Origin: Anisakis pegreffii
Taxonomy: Eukaryota; Nematoda; Chromadorea; Rhabditida; Anisakidae
Assembly: GCA_035041965.1 (NCBI GenBank)
Contig: JAPYMA010002537.1
Span: 1-64,000, forward strand
Length of the DNA: 64,000 nt
Reading direction: 5' to 3'
A model generated the notes under the pieces. That model did not search any database, was not told the DNA's origin, and worked only from the letters and a program-made list of their open reading frames with translations. The translations under genes were made by a program, and so were the position numbers. Shown in pieces: positions 12,810 through 27,038 of the stretch (position 1 is the stretch's first letter; each line of letters starts with the position of its first letter).

Positions 12810-13944
12810 ATGCATATCAAAAAAGTCATGATATTGTGTTAGTTGATCAATTCATCAGTTCAGTATGTTAGTGAGAAGACAATAAATATTTTCTTGTGTT
12901 CAGTGAACATTTTTCATTGTGGTTAACAAGCACTGATTTCAATCATGCGTGGATTATTACGACCACGGGAGCATTCAAAACATTCAACGCGAAAAATACC
13001 AATGAACATTGGAAAGTGGTAGAAGATCAGCAAATGATATCAATTGATAACTTTTAAAGAATGTGCAAACATCATAAATCGTATGTGAAAAAAAAGCGAT
13101 GTGAAGAAAGTTGAAGAAGGCATTATGAATCGGACTATTGCAAAATAACGATCACGTTTTCATTATCGAATTATACTTGGTCACATCAAAAACTTTCGGA
13201 ATTCCAGCACTCATAAAACACTGCTGTTCTCTGTCATTAATCGAATCCTGTGGGATGCCGACTGTAAAGATTTGTACACGTCTTTCACATCGTTTTTATT
13301 TAATCACCTCAAAGTTGGGTAATTAAATCACGAACAGCTGTATTAAATAATCGACTCATGTGTTCACAGTAACAAAGTATTGAAATGATCGTTGTGAGAA
13401 AGGTGAATAGTCTCTTATAAAACCGAATAATGATAATATTTACTGGCATTACAATAGTGAACGATAATATTACCATTTTAATAATACTTAATGATACTAT
13501 AATAACCAATAATAGCATGACAATACAAACCATTTTTGAAATACTAATCTCTTACGAAACCGACTAATGATAATAATAACATTCACAATCGTTACAGTAA
13601 CAATTAATACTAATATGACAATATGGACCACGAAGAACATTGGCAAACATCATAAATCGTGTCATTTTCAACAAGCATATCAAATTGCGGTTGATCTAGC
13701 GAACATACTATGTTGAATAACAATAATATTTACTACCATTATAATGATACTTGATAATAATATTTTTGAGGGATCCGGATAGGATCCGCTCTATTCATCG
13801 GTAGGTATTTTCGTCCGGAGATTTTGGTGAGGATAGCTTCATTTTCTATAAAGTAGTGATTCGTGTGCATTTGTCGGTATTCAGATGTTTTAATTTTCGT
13901 TATCAGTTCAGAGCCAGATATGTCGTGGTACTCTCCTTAACTGA
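12810..13944. repeat. AT-rich spacer with diverged internal repeats
   Basis: Downstream of the prolidase stop there is no recognisable gene. Related phrases recur: GCAAACATCATAAATCGT at about 13,065 and 13,644, and AATGATAATATTTACT-type blocks at about 13,425, 13,565 and 13,725. These suggest two or three badly diverged direct copies of roughly 150-200 bp. A small GGATCCGGATAGGATCC palindromic phrase lies near 13,772. Confidence 0.4.
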
Positions 13945-15001
13945 TCACACAGTGTGGATCTCATTCTCCCACAAGGAGTGGACTTCTCTCTTGTCCACAC
14001 ATGATATGGCATATGGCCGCTGAAATCCTATACAACCATCAGAGATTCTTTCAATTCTACCTCCCTTCAAAAATTCTCTCATATGATCGCAACCTGTCAC
14101 AATATCAGGCTGCCCCATTCCTTTGTAAACAGCTCATCGTCCACTGTTCTGCCATTAATTTCGATTGAGCAACTTATTCGAGAACATTTGACGATAAATT
14201 CGCTGAATTCCCAAAAAGATTGCTGGATGATCTACTGCTTTCAACTGGTGACATATTTTGTCAAGACTCTGAGTTAGTCTTCCGATACTTTCTGTCGTTC
14301 TCCTAGATCTGGGAAGGCTCTTAATGTGGGCATAAAGGGCTTTACCTACGATATTCACGTCCCGAATCGATCACGCAATATGTCGAGTGCTTCACCGCAG
14401 GAAGCATTGGTTACGAGTAAACCTTCTGATGCTGCCCTCGCCTTTCCTTGCGGAGTAGACAAGAGATGGGTGAATTTGGTGACATCGGCAATATTTCGTT
14501 GATGGACCAAATTATTCAACTGGTCCCAATAACTTTTGTACTCGAGGGGATTACCGTCAAATTTCGGCAGTGCTATCATCGGTATCATCGGTAAACTGAC
14601 ACTCATTTCAATTTCAGTTGGTGTGGTCCTTCCTTGTCCACTCTGATTAACGATTGATACCGACAGTCTTTTGCGAAGTTCTATGGTTCTTCTTAGACTT
14701 GCCTCTAAATAATCGATACTATCTTCTACCTCATTGATAATCTCAAATGTTTTGATCTCTTAGAGCACACTTACTCTTCATAAACTCCTTCATTCTTTTT
14801 CTCTTTCCAGCTCAATGCGGAAACAACTTGTATCCATTCTTCAGGCTCTACTAGAAGGATACCCACTTTGCTTCTCAATGTATTTAATGCGTTCTTTAGC
14901 CTCAGCTTTCTTGGGTCGAGGTCTCTAACATCTTCATCATAATTCGTCAGTATTTTCTTGAGCTTCTTACGGTTTATGTCTACGACCTTTCTAATACCCA
15001 T
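13945..15001 (-). mobile_element. Broken BEL/Pao retrotransposon relic (Gag DUF1759 and peptidase DUF1758 pieces)
   Basis: Reading the minus strand from 15,001, an N-terminal charged helix region (RKLRLKNALNTLRSK, then EDSIDYLEASLRRTIELR) leads into LPKFDGNPLEYKSYWDQL and EALDILRDRFG. This is the hallmark block of the BEL/Pao Gag domain DUF1759. The frame then shifts by one base at about 14,355 and resumes as ALYAHIKSLPRSR. After a missing stretch, 14,122-13,945 reads QPDIVTGCDHMREFLKGGRI, the DUF1758 retropepsin-like block, and ends in a stop. Reverse transcriptase, RNase H, integrase and LTRs are not seen. At least one frameshift, internal deletion and truncation show that it is dead. It lies in the same orientation as the LARP1 gene upstream of it. 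Confidence 0.85.
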
Positions 15002-18000
15002 TCGAATAATTCAGGTTTTCGAGTGGCATCAAGAACTGGTTGATTTATGAAGAAGTTGATTGTCAACGAAACAACAACGAGAACATAAACGAAAAACTTT
15101 ATTTATATAGAAATTATTATCAATAATATTCATATTCTTTCGGGAAAAACGCAAAAAAATAAGTAAAAATAATGAAACAGCGCTGTATTCAATGAACGAT
15201 AATAACAGAAAAGAGAAGAGTGCAATTGAGTTATTAATAACGCGAAATATCAAAAAAAAAAACGAATACAAAATTTGTGCATACAATCGTCTCCCTTTTG
15301 CCATTATCACGGTGCAATTAAAGTCGTTTCTGCAATAAAGATACATCTTTTTGTTGAAGAATACAATAAACAAACGAAGAGATAACGGCAAACAACTGAG
15401 TAGTATTTCAGTATCGAAGCACAGTTGAAAATAATGATCATAATGACGATGATAATACGATACGATTCTTGTTCATGACACCTTTTGTAATGCTATCATC
15501 AAATAACTTTCATAAACTCGTTACAATAGTGATTTTAAAAAACGCAATAAATGTTATATGAAATTGAGAGTCAAAAATAATATTCCCCTCAAATCAACGA
15601 TAATAGCGATCAATCTTATACGAATTCTTGCATAAAACGATTCAAAAAACAACACACTTCCACGAAAAAACAAACAAATTTCACAGTAAAATGATTATGT
15701 ACGAATGTCTTTGCTGCTTAAACACATTATTGTTTTTTTAACCTCTTTCGCAGCGAAACGAACCATAACGATGTAAAGAGAACGATGTGAAAACGATTAA
15801 GATGTTGAAATACAACAGCAGTAATAATGATAGCCATGAACAAAACAATTAAGAATAATTGTAATAATAGCAAAAATAATAACAATGAAGAATTCGAGGC
15901 ATCAGAGAAGATGAAATAAACGAAAATAAACAAATTACAACGGATTATCATACGGCACTTTCGATATTCAGACGATGTCACAAACATATTGCAATTAATC
16001 AATTCAGAAAGTTGATTAATTCAATTAACTTAAAGTAAACTTCGAACATTTATTTATGTATATTTGTCAATATTGGCTTGAATAGAGTCATTACTCACAC
16101 TCAAAAAAAATTTACTGATGGCTTAGAAATTGATTGAACTGATCACAATGTTCAACAACATTTGATTCGAAGTATCAACTGAATAAGAATGGACAACTTT
16201 TTTAAAACTTCGATAATTTTTTACGTTTCAGAATCAGAGAAATACCGAAAGGCATTATTACTGAAGTATACCCCCCGAAAACATCAGAGAAGTTAAAAGT
16301 ACGAGCCATTCTGCCAGTTCTCTGCTTCGTTTGCTGTTTGAACTGTATTAAATGAGCAATTCAGTGAGGAAGGTGTCTGATAGAAGAACAGAAAATGAAA
16401 CACAATGATTAGAGATTACCAACAAATTAACTGATTCAACGTAAAAACAAAAACACCATCTAATACCGAACAAACACAGAAACAATCTCTCGAAAATTAG
16501 AAGTTTAGTTTCACATAAACATTTCAAAGCAGAACATCAGCTAATAGCTAACCAACCCATCAACTGAGTTCTACGATCAATATCTAAATATCTCCTCAAG
16601 TCAATCAACCACCCAATCATTCACTTCTCTCAACAAATTAAAATCCCAACTCAACAAGATTCAAATATCGAAAACAATACTGCTACCACAATATCGAATC
16701 GTGCACACATTCGCCAATAACTAAATGAATGGTGATAAGGGAAAATGAAAAACTTCAAATACACAACCATCAAAACAAAAATCAGTGTACGCATGATCAC
16801 ATACATAAGCATATAAATGAATACTTCTATAAGTAATTCTAAATTGATTTGTCACAGCGGTTGATCTAGTCATGCTTAAATCTCGTGTGATATTAACATA
16901 ACACCTCTTATCGACCAATCCATAACTTTCATCATGATGCTCACATAACTCTTGAAACTTTTTACTTAATCTCAACTTTTCCACATTAACCATATAATTA
17001 ATCTGTAATCAACTTCTTTTCCCGATCCATTTTTTCACTCAATCAACCCTATCATACTGGCTATATTCCATTTATAATTATTATAATAGTCATAAGCGAC
17101 AAGATTTTTTTATCAGTAACATTATCTTAATGACAAGAATAATAAGAATTTTAATACTGGAATAGGACTGCATAATATAGACTACAATCACGATTGTGAT
17201 TTTGATGATAATCATAATTCTCATCAAGATAACGGTCTGAATGTTAATAACAATTGTCATAAGCAGAAATTTATAGAATAATGTGGTACATAACATAAAT
17301 GTTGGTAATAATGCTGAATTTATTGATCATTAGATCAGCTTATTGAATTTCTGCATTTACTCATTGAAGTGCCTCAACTTGATGATGAAGTGCCGTATCG
17401 TCGTCTAACAATCACTGATCTAGCAAATGAACAAAATCAATTCCAGTCAATGACCAATCAATTGACTGCCCACGCACTCTGTCTGTATCACAAACGAACA
17501 AACGAAAAAAACGATTCAAGTGTAAACTTTACCATATATAAAATAATGATCATATATATGGCTAGTCAAAATATTTATAATAAGGCAGCTGTTATAGCAA
17601 ATTGTTGTAAACGAAAAAAGAGAAGGAACAGAGAAAAAAAAACAAAGAAAATAAATGATTTAAAATGAACTCTTTCAGTTTAACAAATCAAGAAGTCCGC
17701 ACAAATAATATAATGTAGTTTGATATTATATAGGTATGGTAATTATAATGATAACAACAAAACTGACGATGACAAAACATATTTGTAAATGTTATAATTA
17801 AAACCACAATAAACTGTTATCCATGTTTTATCCTTCAACTATTCTAAATCCCTGTGATCCACCACATTTCACACAGAAGTCGTGAATCAAAACGAACTGC
17901 TCAAGCAAACAAGCTGTTTTTCCTCAAAACAACGCAACAAATTTCCCCAAAAATATCTCACCAAAATCATGGATAACAATTCAAAAACAACGCAGATATT

Positions 18001-21000
18001 ATTAAACTCATATAATATCACGCACGCATTCTCGGTTATACGAATAATCCTTAATGCCCATTCAAAATAACAGAATGAATTCAAATTAATATGATCGCAA
18101 ATCACATCATAACAACACACATAAAATATACTATGTAAAACTTAACTAAACAACATTCACTATACCATCATACCACTACTAATGCATCTACCATAAAACT
18201 TTATGATGACCTAATAACAAACACAATCTGAACTTAGATTTGCATGAACACATTTACACACCCTCATAAGATAATCTCACCTCAGCTATGAGGAAAACTC
18301 ACCCAAAACCGATGAAGCATTTCCCGAATATCTGCTTCATGACTGTACTCAGACAGTTCTTAAACTATTCGCAGCGATGACAGCCTCATCCAAACATCGA
18401 TCTCGACTGCATCTCCTAATCCATCCTTATGAAGCGTTTTGAATTCCGTAGCTTATGGATCAAAGCGCAGATAGAATCTATCAAAATAAACTATCTACCC
18501 TGCATCAACCATGCTAAACTGAATAACTGTTTAACTATTTTCAATACTAGTATCTGACTATTTCGTAAAAAATGACCAATAATGCTAGCTAGACCTCTAA
18601 CGAATGCGAAATAAATGTCACCATTTGAATGTCACCAAAAAATGTTTCCAATTCCATCCTTCGTTCATTGCCGTTTTTGAAGAGGCATCCGAAGTATTAT
18701 TTTGACTGGTTCCCACTAAAATCCACGCAACACATCCAATTCAGCCCTTCATTCACCTAACAATTCGAAAATATTCCCCTAAAACCCGCCGACGAAGTGG
18801 TGATGATGATGACTGACGATTATAGGTGCATGCAGTAACAACGAAACACAACAAATCTAAAACAATATGTTTAAAAATGGAAACTGCACCGATTGATTAT
18901 AATGATTTCTATAATAATAATAATCTTAACAATGATAACAACAAAATAAGAACGATGATACGACGAGAATATTAACGATAATTGGTTAGCTATATATATG
19001 TATATGTGAAAAGAAAAACACCAATTATAATCCGTTTGCAATCAAAAGAAATTTCTGAAGATTAGAAAGAAAACTGAACAAAAACCAACAACAAATAACA
19101 ACGAGCCGTGATGCCGACAATACAGTCAGTCGTGTTAACGAAAAACTTCAAAGTAAACATCCCCATCAACTGTATTCAACTCACTCATTGCTACCTCTCG
19201 AAAAATTCCATCATTCAATCTTGAAAACCCATTGAAATATGTTCACTTCACTCAATTTTTCATCAAATCCAAACACATTCACAACGCTCCTCAACCCCAT
19301 CCATCGAACAACGAACAGAACACGACCTCTTCTGACTACTCATACTGTCGCCATCATCCAAAAAAAGGTAAGTCATATGATAAATAACAATGAACAGAAA
19401 AAAACAAAGAAGATGACATGTTGAAGAAATGAATGAAATTTAATAGACAAATACACAATGAATTTTTTTTGAATTTTCAGTGCGGTACATTTGAGAGAAA
19501 TAAATGTATTATAATAAATTTAGGGTTGAATGATTAAACAAACGATGAAACAGTCACAAACAATTCGAGCAGAAATTGAATCCTTCACTAAAACAAAACA
19601 AACGGTTAGAAGAACTGAAGCATTGATTGATCGCTACAACAACAACAATATTAACGAAAACAACATCTAATAACTAACGCTAATAATAATAACAACAATA
19701 AGATGCACACTGCACACCGCCAACCGAACAAAAACCCATTTTCGACACCAAATCAACACACTCACTCGAAATTGAAACAATCCCTTCCAATTCATCATCA
19801 ACTCACTGATAAGTTCGTTGTTTTGCAAGTTCATTTGTTCAAATGCATGAATGACTAAATTTCTTTTCCATTTCCTAATGTTTCGTCTCAAACATTTCTT
19901 AACAATTGCAGTTTATGACTGTTGTCTTCGTTATGTCTGTCGTTTTTTTTTCAGTGCTCTCAGCGTCATGTTTAAAATACAATGCAATTGGTTTGTTGCA
20001 TTGCTGAGCGAGACGAATAAAAACCACGAACAGAGCTTAATGAACGGTCGTCGAAGCAAAAAAAAACCCATCTTGCAAGTAACAAGACCAAAAAATAGAC
20101 TCCCTCGTCTACTACTACTCAATCTATTACTTTGGGAACCAAAAAACGAGTAATTAATTGCAATTTCGTATCCAAACAACAAACGCAGAGCAGAGTCGAT
20201 CACTAGAAGCCTCAACAAATGTGTTTCATCAAAACCACGAAGTTCTTCACCCTTTTCCAAATTTATCACTAAATCGCATAATCCTTCCATCATCGTGACA
20301 ACAAATCCCAAAGCGAATTTTTCTTCGCGCCCAATCCATTCACAATTAATCGCGAACAATTCCCCGGATATCACACTCTAATCTCACTACGGATAAACTC
20401 AATCTTCGTTCATTATCACTCCAATGAACAACAACCAATCAGTGAATTGTGAAATGAAGTGCATTCTCAACTCCAAATGCATTCTCTCGCTCAATCACTC
20501 CTCCACCAATCGCCCATTCCAATACCACAAAAATCTAATCAACAATTCAAAATCTAAAGACTTCTTTCTATGCAATAAACGTGTGCAAATGCTGCAGTGT
20601 CACTGACTACGTAACAAAAATAAAATAAATCAAATGAAGACCAACCAAATAACAATAACAACAACAACAACAACTAAATAAAACAAATCTCCTTAAAAAT
20701 TAAAATAAAATAAAATAACCACAACAAAACGCATCTAATCGATAAGCTATATAATAAAAATATATACGTATGTGTGTACTATGTTATTAAATGATAAAAT
20801 ATATTTCTGTATACTAATATTTGATAAAAACTGCTCTAATCATTCTCCCTCATCCAAATATGAATTAATACAGTTTCATTGAACCAGTGAATTGAACCAG
20901 GGATTACGACGAAAAACAAGAAGGCCGAGAGAGACGAATAAAAAGGAAACAACAACAAATAAAAGTTCTGCCCATCAGATAAGTCATCATAAGAACAAAA

Positions 21001-21369
21001 CAACAACGCAACAAAATATTAATGAACAAAACTCAAAACGAATACACAAAATTCCAAACAAATAGCAGTAGTAATAAACTGAGAGTATTATATATCATAT
21101 CATAGATTATATAATATCATAAACGATTTGCAATTAATCGTTGAACAAATAAATTATTTACGTTCTTCAAATGATCAAAAAGAGCAAAATTAAAGTTATC
21201 AAACAGAACATGCTAGCTGATATAATTTGACGATAATAATGGTAATTCATGATAATCGCAATAATATAACAATAATAAAATTTTGAAACGTTCCTCTTCA
21301 AACTCTAAACTAAACTATGATGTGAAATAAAACAAAATTATATCAATTGAACTCATATTAATTTTCAAC
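15002..21369. other. 6.4-kb A/C-rich low-complexity region downstream of LARP1
   Basis: No gene with family resemblance is visible. On the plus strand the sequence is rich in AAC, AACAAC and ATAATAA phrases and poor in G and, in places, T (for example 16,400-16,700 and 19,550-20,100). This is the same asymmetry seen in the LARP1 introns, so part of it may be LARP1 3' UTR or read-through transcript. The longest unexplained frame is 147 codons on the minus strand (20,374-19,931) with a non-ATG start and no recognised domain. A small exon-like plus-strand frame follows a TTTCAG at 16,232-16,355. Neither is strong enough to call a gene. Confidence 0.5.
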
Positions 21370-24300
21370 TCATCGCTTTGTCGTTGCAGATGCTGTTCTG
21401 GTATTATTTGTAGTTGAAGAAGCAGACGTTGTAATATTACCACCCGTCGATCCCGCATTTTTTGGTTTCGTATCTGTGGCCAATTCTCGTTTTGCTGCGT
21501 CAGCCGGCTGAAGACAAACAATACATCGTCGATTCAATAACCACCACAACACAATCAGATGTTTTGCGAACCAAAGTCATATTACTATACATGTCACGTC
21601 AACATGAACCTCTCTCTCTCATCAAGTAAACAACTCACGAAAATAACCGAACACACTCAATGTACCCACGAAAACTGCCGTCCCAATCGCCACCGTTCGA
21701 TTACCCCTCAGCAACATTTTCGTGCACGAGCAAACTACCCATCGACAATACGATTGCAAGATAAACAAACGATAAACGAACAAAAAATAAATGAACACCA
21801 ACTCACATCAACAGCAAAATCGTCCAACTTCTTGTATTTGGCCAATTGCTCTTTGAGGAACGTGTCCACTTCGAGTCGTCGTGAATGTCTGTAGTATTTC
21901 AAGAATGCCCAAAACTTCTCCAATCCGTACAACTCACCTCGTTCCACATCCGCTATCGTCTCCTTTTGGAAATCCAAATAAATTTCAGGACGGAACTTAC
22001 GCTCAAGACCGTAACTATAGAAGCGGAATAGACACTCTAATCCATACCTAAAACCAATATTCAAATGATCAACCGCACTTGCACAATCAAACAATATATA
22101 ATGATTATAATGACGAACACTAATACAAATAATCGTTTACAACACGATATTCTCATTAACACTCAATGCTAACACAAAGCAAACGTACCTATATCCAGCT
22201 TGAGCATCCTCAACGGCTAATTGTTTAAACTCTTCGTACATTTTGCGATTAAAATTGTCTCGCAAGAAGAATGATAAAAATCTGAAGAAAGCATTCATCT
22301 CGACTGTTCCAAAGCCGAGATGTTGCCTCTGTTTAAGACACGATGCTCTCCATTTCGTGTATACCTCAAACAAAACAAATACAATATGTGAAAAGTATCC
22401 TCGCGGAACACCTCGCCGGCATCAATAATGAATCAATTCAAAGTTATCATTTAGAAAGAAATAAATGTGCAAACCTGCTGCTCGAATCCATTCTCACGTA
22501 AAAGTGTCATTGATGGATGCTGCGGCAGAGGAATCGATGGTCCTGGTATGGCTTGAAGACTGGCCGAATCTGATGTTCCATCACTGAAACAACGACATTC
22601 AAACTATACAACTTGACGTGCTTTCTTTCTGCTATATTAACAAGCACTTACAACTCAACGACTTGAAATTCTCACAAATAACTTAATGCCAAATTTGATA
22701 TCAAACTTACCAATGAAAGGAGAACAACACATCAAACAAAATTTCAACTAATAATTAAATGAACGAAAAAAACGAACGCATTCAATGAGGAAGTTCTCGA
22801 ACGTGTTCCCAGCACCCAACCAATCGGCGTTTCAATTGGTGGATTCTTGCTGTGTCGAGTCTTCTGTTTTCTCGGTGATGACGAGGAATCTGGTATGGTC
22901 ACTGTTGGTTTCGTGACTGGATAGAAGCGTGGCACCAGTTTGCCACGAGCTGATTCGCGTTTGGCTAGTGGACTCTTCGGCTACAATTGTATCATTCCGA
23001 CAATGTGAGCACGAATCATAATAATCAGAAAATCAAGCACAGTAACAATAATAGTAATGAACGATGTCAAAGATATGACGATACTCAAACAAAAATGGAA
23101 CAGATAAAACAACTCACAGTGAGCGCAGCTGCAGCCGCAGCTCGTTCACGAGCCTTCTGCGTCCAAACAGACGATATGGCAGGTACCTCGTTGGGTGTTG
23201 GAATCACCTTCGGAGGTGGCTCTTGAGACGGCTCATTTGACGAACTCTCGCCACCGCCTTTCAACTGCTTGAACTCTTCGGCTGACACCGTATCAACTTT
23301 TTTCACTGACTGCTTCAAAAAACAGTTCATCACAGGCACCAAATATGATGAATCAAATCAAAACATGTTCAAAAAAACATGCTATGAAATCAACTGCGAT
23401 GATGCAAATGTAAGAATTCTAAAATTTCGTTTTCCAATTCAAAACAAGAAAATATACAAAAGCAATAAAAATGATAATGCAATGACACTAACATTCATAT
23501 CAAATCACCAAACAAAAACAAAGAAACCCACTGTGTGTTCAGCCTCTTTATGGCTCCACAATTCATACTCGTAACGTCGCAGCCCCATCTCCATCTCTTC
23601 GTTGAGTCTTTGATTCATTTTTGCACGTGTCGTATAGTCACCGGTTCGATCGTATTGTCGTTTCGTTGGCGGTGGTGGTGTTTGCGTGACGATGATCAAC
23701 TTTTTCACGTTCGCATCACTCAACTCATCTGATGATTCGTCCGAACTCATCCTGCAAAGACCATCTCATAAAATCAATTATCACATCAACACAATAATCA
23801 GATCAACCACAAAACTTACGTCATCGTCCGTTCAGCTGTGCCTCCACCCCCTCCACCTCCAATGGAACCACCACCCTTTTTATCCTTTCGATGCATCACT
23901 TCCGTTGTCTCATCACCAATTTCCTCGTCGAACTGAAAGTCAAGATCTGCTGCAGTTTGACGATTCGAAGACGGTGCTGTGACGTTGTTCGTTGTGTTTT
24001 GTTGTTGGTGTTGTGACTGTGATGCTTGCTGTGCACCGCCGTGATGTGCTTGTTGATATTGATGATAAGACTGCTGCTGATGACCGCTTCCTGACTTCGG
24101 CATCGTTCCATGACGACTCTTTTTGTGCTTTCGACTCTTCACCTAAAACAACCCAAAACCAACTCAAATCTCAAAGCCAAACTTCAACATTCAAACCTCA
24201 AAAGTTCCAATGCAATCATCACTTATCGCTACTGTTATTACAGACATAGTTATCAGGAAGAATGAGCATGAATCCACAAACCCTTCGAATCAATTTAATA

Positions 24301-27000
24301 TACCACTGAACGAAACAAATTCCACTCAAAAACAAAACATAAAGGAGCATAACAAGATGAACTCGATCAATCCGCATTACCTCTTGCCAGTGTTCCACTT
24401 CTTGTGCTTCCTCATCTCCTGCAGCACCACCACTTTGTGGCTGAGAAGATGCAGTTGTTGAGTCAGCATCCAACTGTTTGGTCTGCTGCTGCTGTTGCTG
24501 GACTGGTTTCGGTGCTTGTTGGCCAGACTCAGATTTGTTCTGGTCTGGCTGTTGAACGCTCGATTGAGAGGCATCGATTGTCGTTTTTTCGGCAATAACC
24601 GTCTCAAAATCTGACGATTTCTTTGACGGCACACACTGCTTCTGCTCTTGAGCTTGAGGTGTCGCATCCTGAGCTGCGCCTTGAGTTTGTGCTTTCGGTT
24701 GCTGTTGTTTTTGTGGTTGTTGTTGTTTAGACGTCGGTTGTTGCTTCGCTGATTTTTGTTCACTGCCGCCACCAATTAACGGTCTCTTATCACTACTATT
24801 CTTATCGCTTATTGATAATTCGTTCGCTTCGGCTGTCAACTTCTCAATGGCTATTTCAGCCTTCTGCGTTGCACTGCTGCTCGTTTGTTTCGGCATATCC
24901 TTTCGGTCGTTTTCCTTTGCTGAAGTCTCCGTCTCTACTAGTGGTTTCGTGATTGTTGCTGCCTGATGTGGCGGCGGCTGTGATTGTGTCGGCTGTTTAC
25001 CCGCAGATATCATCGATGAATCTTCACCACCACTCATTGGTGGGCTCATTGTCATCGAAGTACGTCGCGTGTCGGCCATTTCATCCACCTCACTGCTTTG
25101 GGTTGCTGGCGCTAGTGGCCACTGTTGTGGGTTCGAACGTGGACGAATCTGAAAAGTTGCAGATGTGAAAACATCACCTTCACGAATCACGACTCTCAAG
25201 CAATCTACAAAAATTTTATCCCATGCACTGTTCAGCAGCTCAACATCAAATTAAACATACCAAACTGCGAAATATTTCAGTGAATTTTTCACTATTATCC
25301 GCATTAAAATTTGTCAAATCTTTTAACGGATACCTTCTCAAGAAAGGATAGGATGCTCATGAACAACTGACTGCATTAACAAAACGCTCTTCACTAACCT
25401 TTCGTCCATCGTCACTAATTTCAACCTTCTCACTTCCACGAAGACCGTCAGCAATCAATTTCAGGTCTTGCGTAAGGGAGCGTACACGAGGGAAACTCGC
25501 AATCAGAGATAACGGCAAGAAGCCGTCTTTGTCCATTTTGCGACGAAGGAAGAAATCTTTTTGTAAATTGTCCGATGAGAAATAATATTCACTGAAATAT
25601 GTTTACATGCGAATCAATATGACGAAAATGATCAGTGTAATCAGTTATTTACTATTAAACAGATTGAAGATTTTGTAAGACGAAATTCATACTGCTCATT
25701 GTAACAGAACAACATTCAATTCGTGTCCCCTGACGAAAATTGATTAACCACTTCTTCGAGAATGGAACAAATCACATCATTTCTACAATCCATCAAAAAA
25801 GATCGAAATTTGAAACAATGAAATATCAAACGACAGTGTAAAGCTATACACTCACATTTGCTTCCTAACGTAATCCTTCAATGTGTCCTCATTGACTGGT
25901 AAGAAAGCGCTTGCTGGCGGGTATATCGCGAATGGTGCTGCAGCTAACGTAGCTGCTGGTCCTGGTGGTCCGCCGATCGAGGCGGTCAACTCTGGTTTGG
26001 CGAGAGCAGCGGCAGGCAAAGGAGCACCGGACGGTGAGAGGAGAGCCGTGGGAGTGGCCGGGACTGTGGTTGAGGTTAGCGACGAGGCAGCCGAGTCGGG
26101 ACGTGACGTCTCGTTAGCATTCAAGCCGGGTGTTACCGGTGTGACCGTGGGTGCGTTTACACCTGCGCTAGCAGCACTGGCCGGTGTGACAGGGCCAGGT
26201 GCAGTGCTGTTCAAAGTTGGTGGTGGATGAGAGAGTAGATGTGGACTGAGCACACCGGGCGGCAACGGTGCGCCCTGACGGAATGCCAATGCTGCGGCTG
26301 CAGCAGCCGCTGCGGCGGCCATCTGCTGCTGCTGTTGTTGTTGGAGCACAAGGCTCGGAATAGCCGCAGCCAATGCCGCATCGAGACCCGTGGCGGTCGG
26401 ATCGAATGGTGGAACGGCTGACATCGCATAGTATTGCGAGTACTGCGTTTCCATCAGATCCATATAGTCGAAATTGTCCTCTTCTGTGCCGTCTGTGGCC
26501 TCCCAGTCGGGCAACGGTCCACGAGCACGTCGTTGCGCAGGTGTCAGTTTGGGTGGTGCCTGCGGATGAGAGCCACGTGATTGCCAACGATCGTTACGTT
26601 GATAATAAGCTTTCGTCTTGTTACTATTCGGATCGTTATGGATACTTGTGTGTGGGGACTGTTGTTGGTTCGATGACTGGTCATCGCCGCTGATACGACG
26701 TTGTGGCTGATGTGGCGGCTGACTGTGATCTGCCGCCGACTGTTGATGATACTGTCGTTGTTTCATCGAATCACCACCATTCTTATGCCAGTAATCAACA
26801 CCGGCACCCATTGTGCCTGCTCCTCGTGCATTCGACGATGACATTGCACCACTGGCTACTGACGCCGGATAAGTACTTCGTGCCACAAAACCCGCGGCTT
26901 GCGGTTGCGTGAAATACGGACGTGTTGAAATCCTTGGTTGCGCTCCCCCACCACCACCGCCACCCGAGCTCCCGCCTGAGGTCGTCGTTGTCGATGTTGG

Positions 27001-27038
<38 letters not shown>

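Noticed and set aside
16232..16355. Exon-like plus-strand frame after a TTTCAG
   Set aside because: A single isolated segment of about 40 codons with no partner exon or homologue that I recognise; AT-rich DNA yields such frames by chance.
19931..20374. 147-codon minus-strand frame downstream of LARP1
   Set aside because: It has no ATG start at the expected place and no domain, and the strand composition depletes stop codons; kept only as part of a finding on skew.
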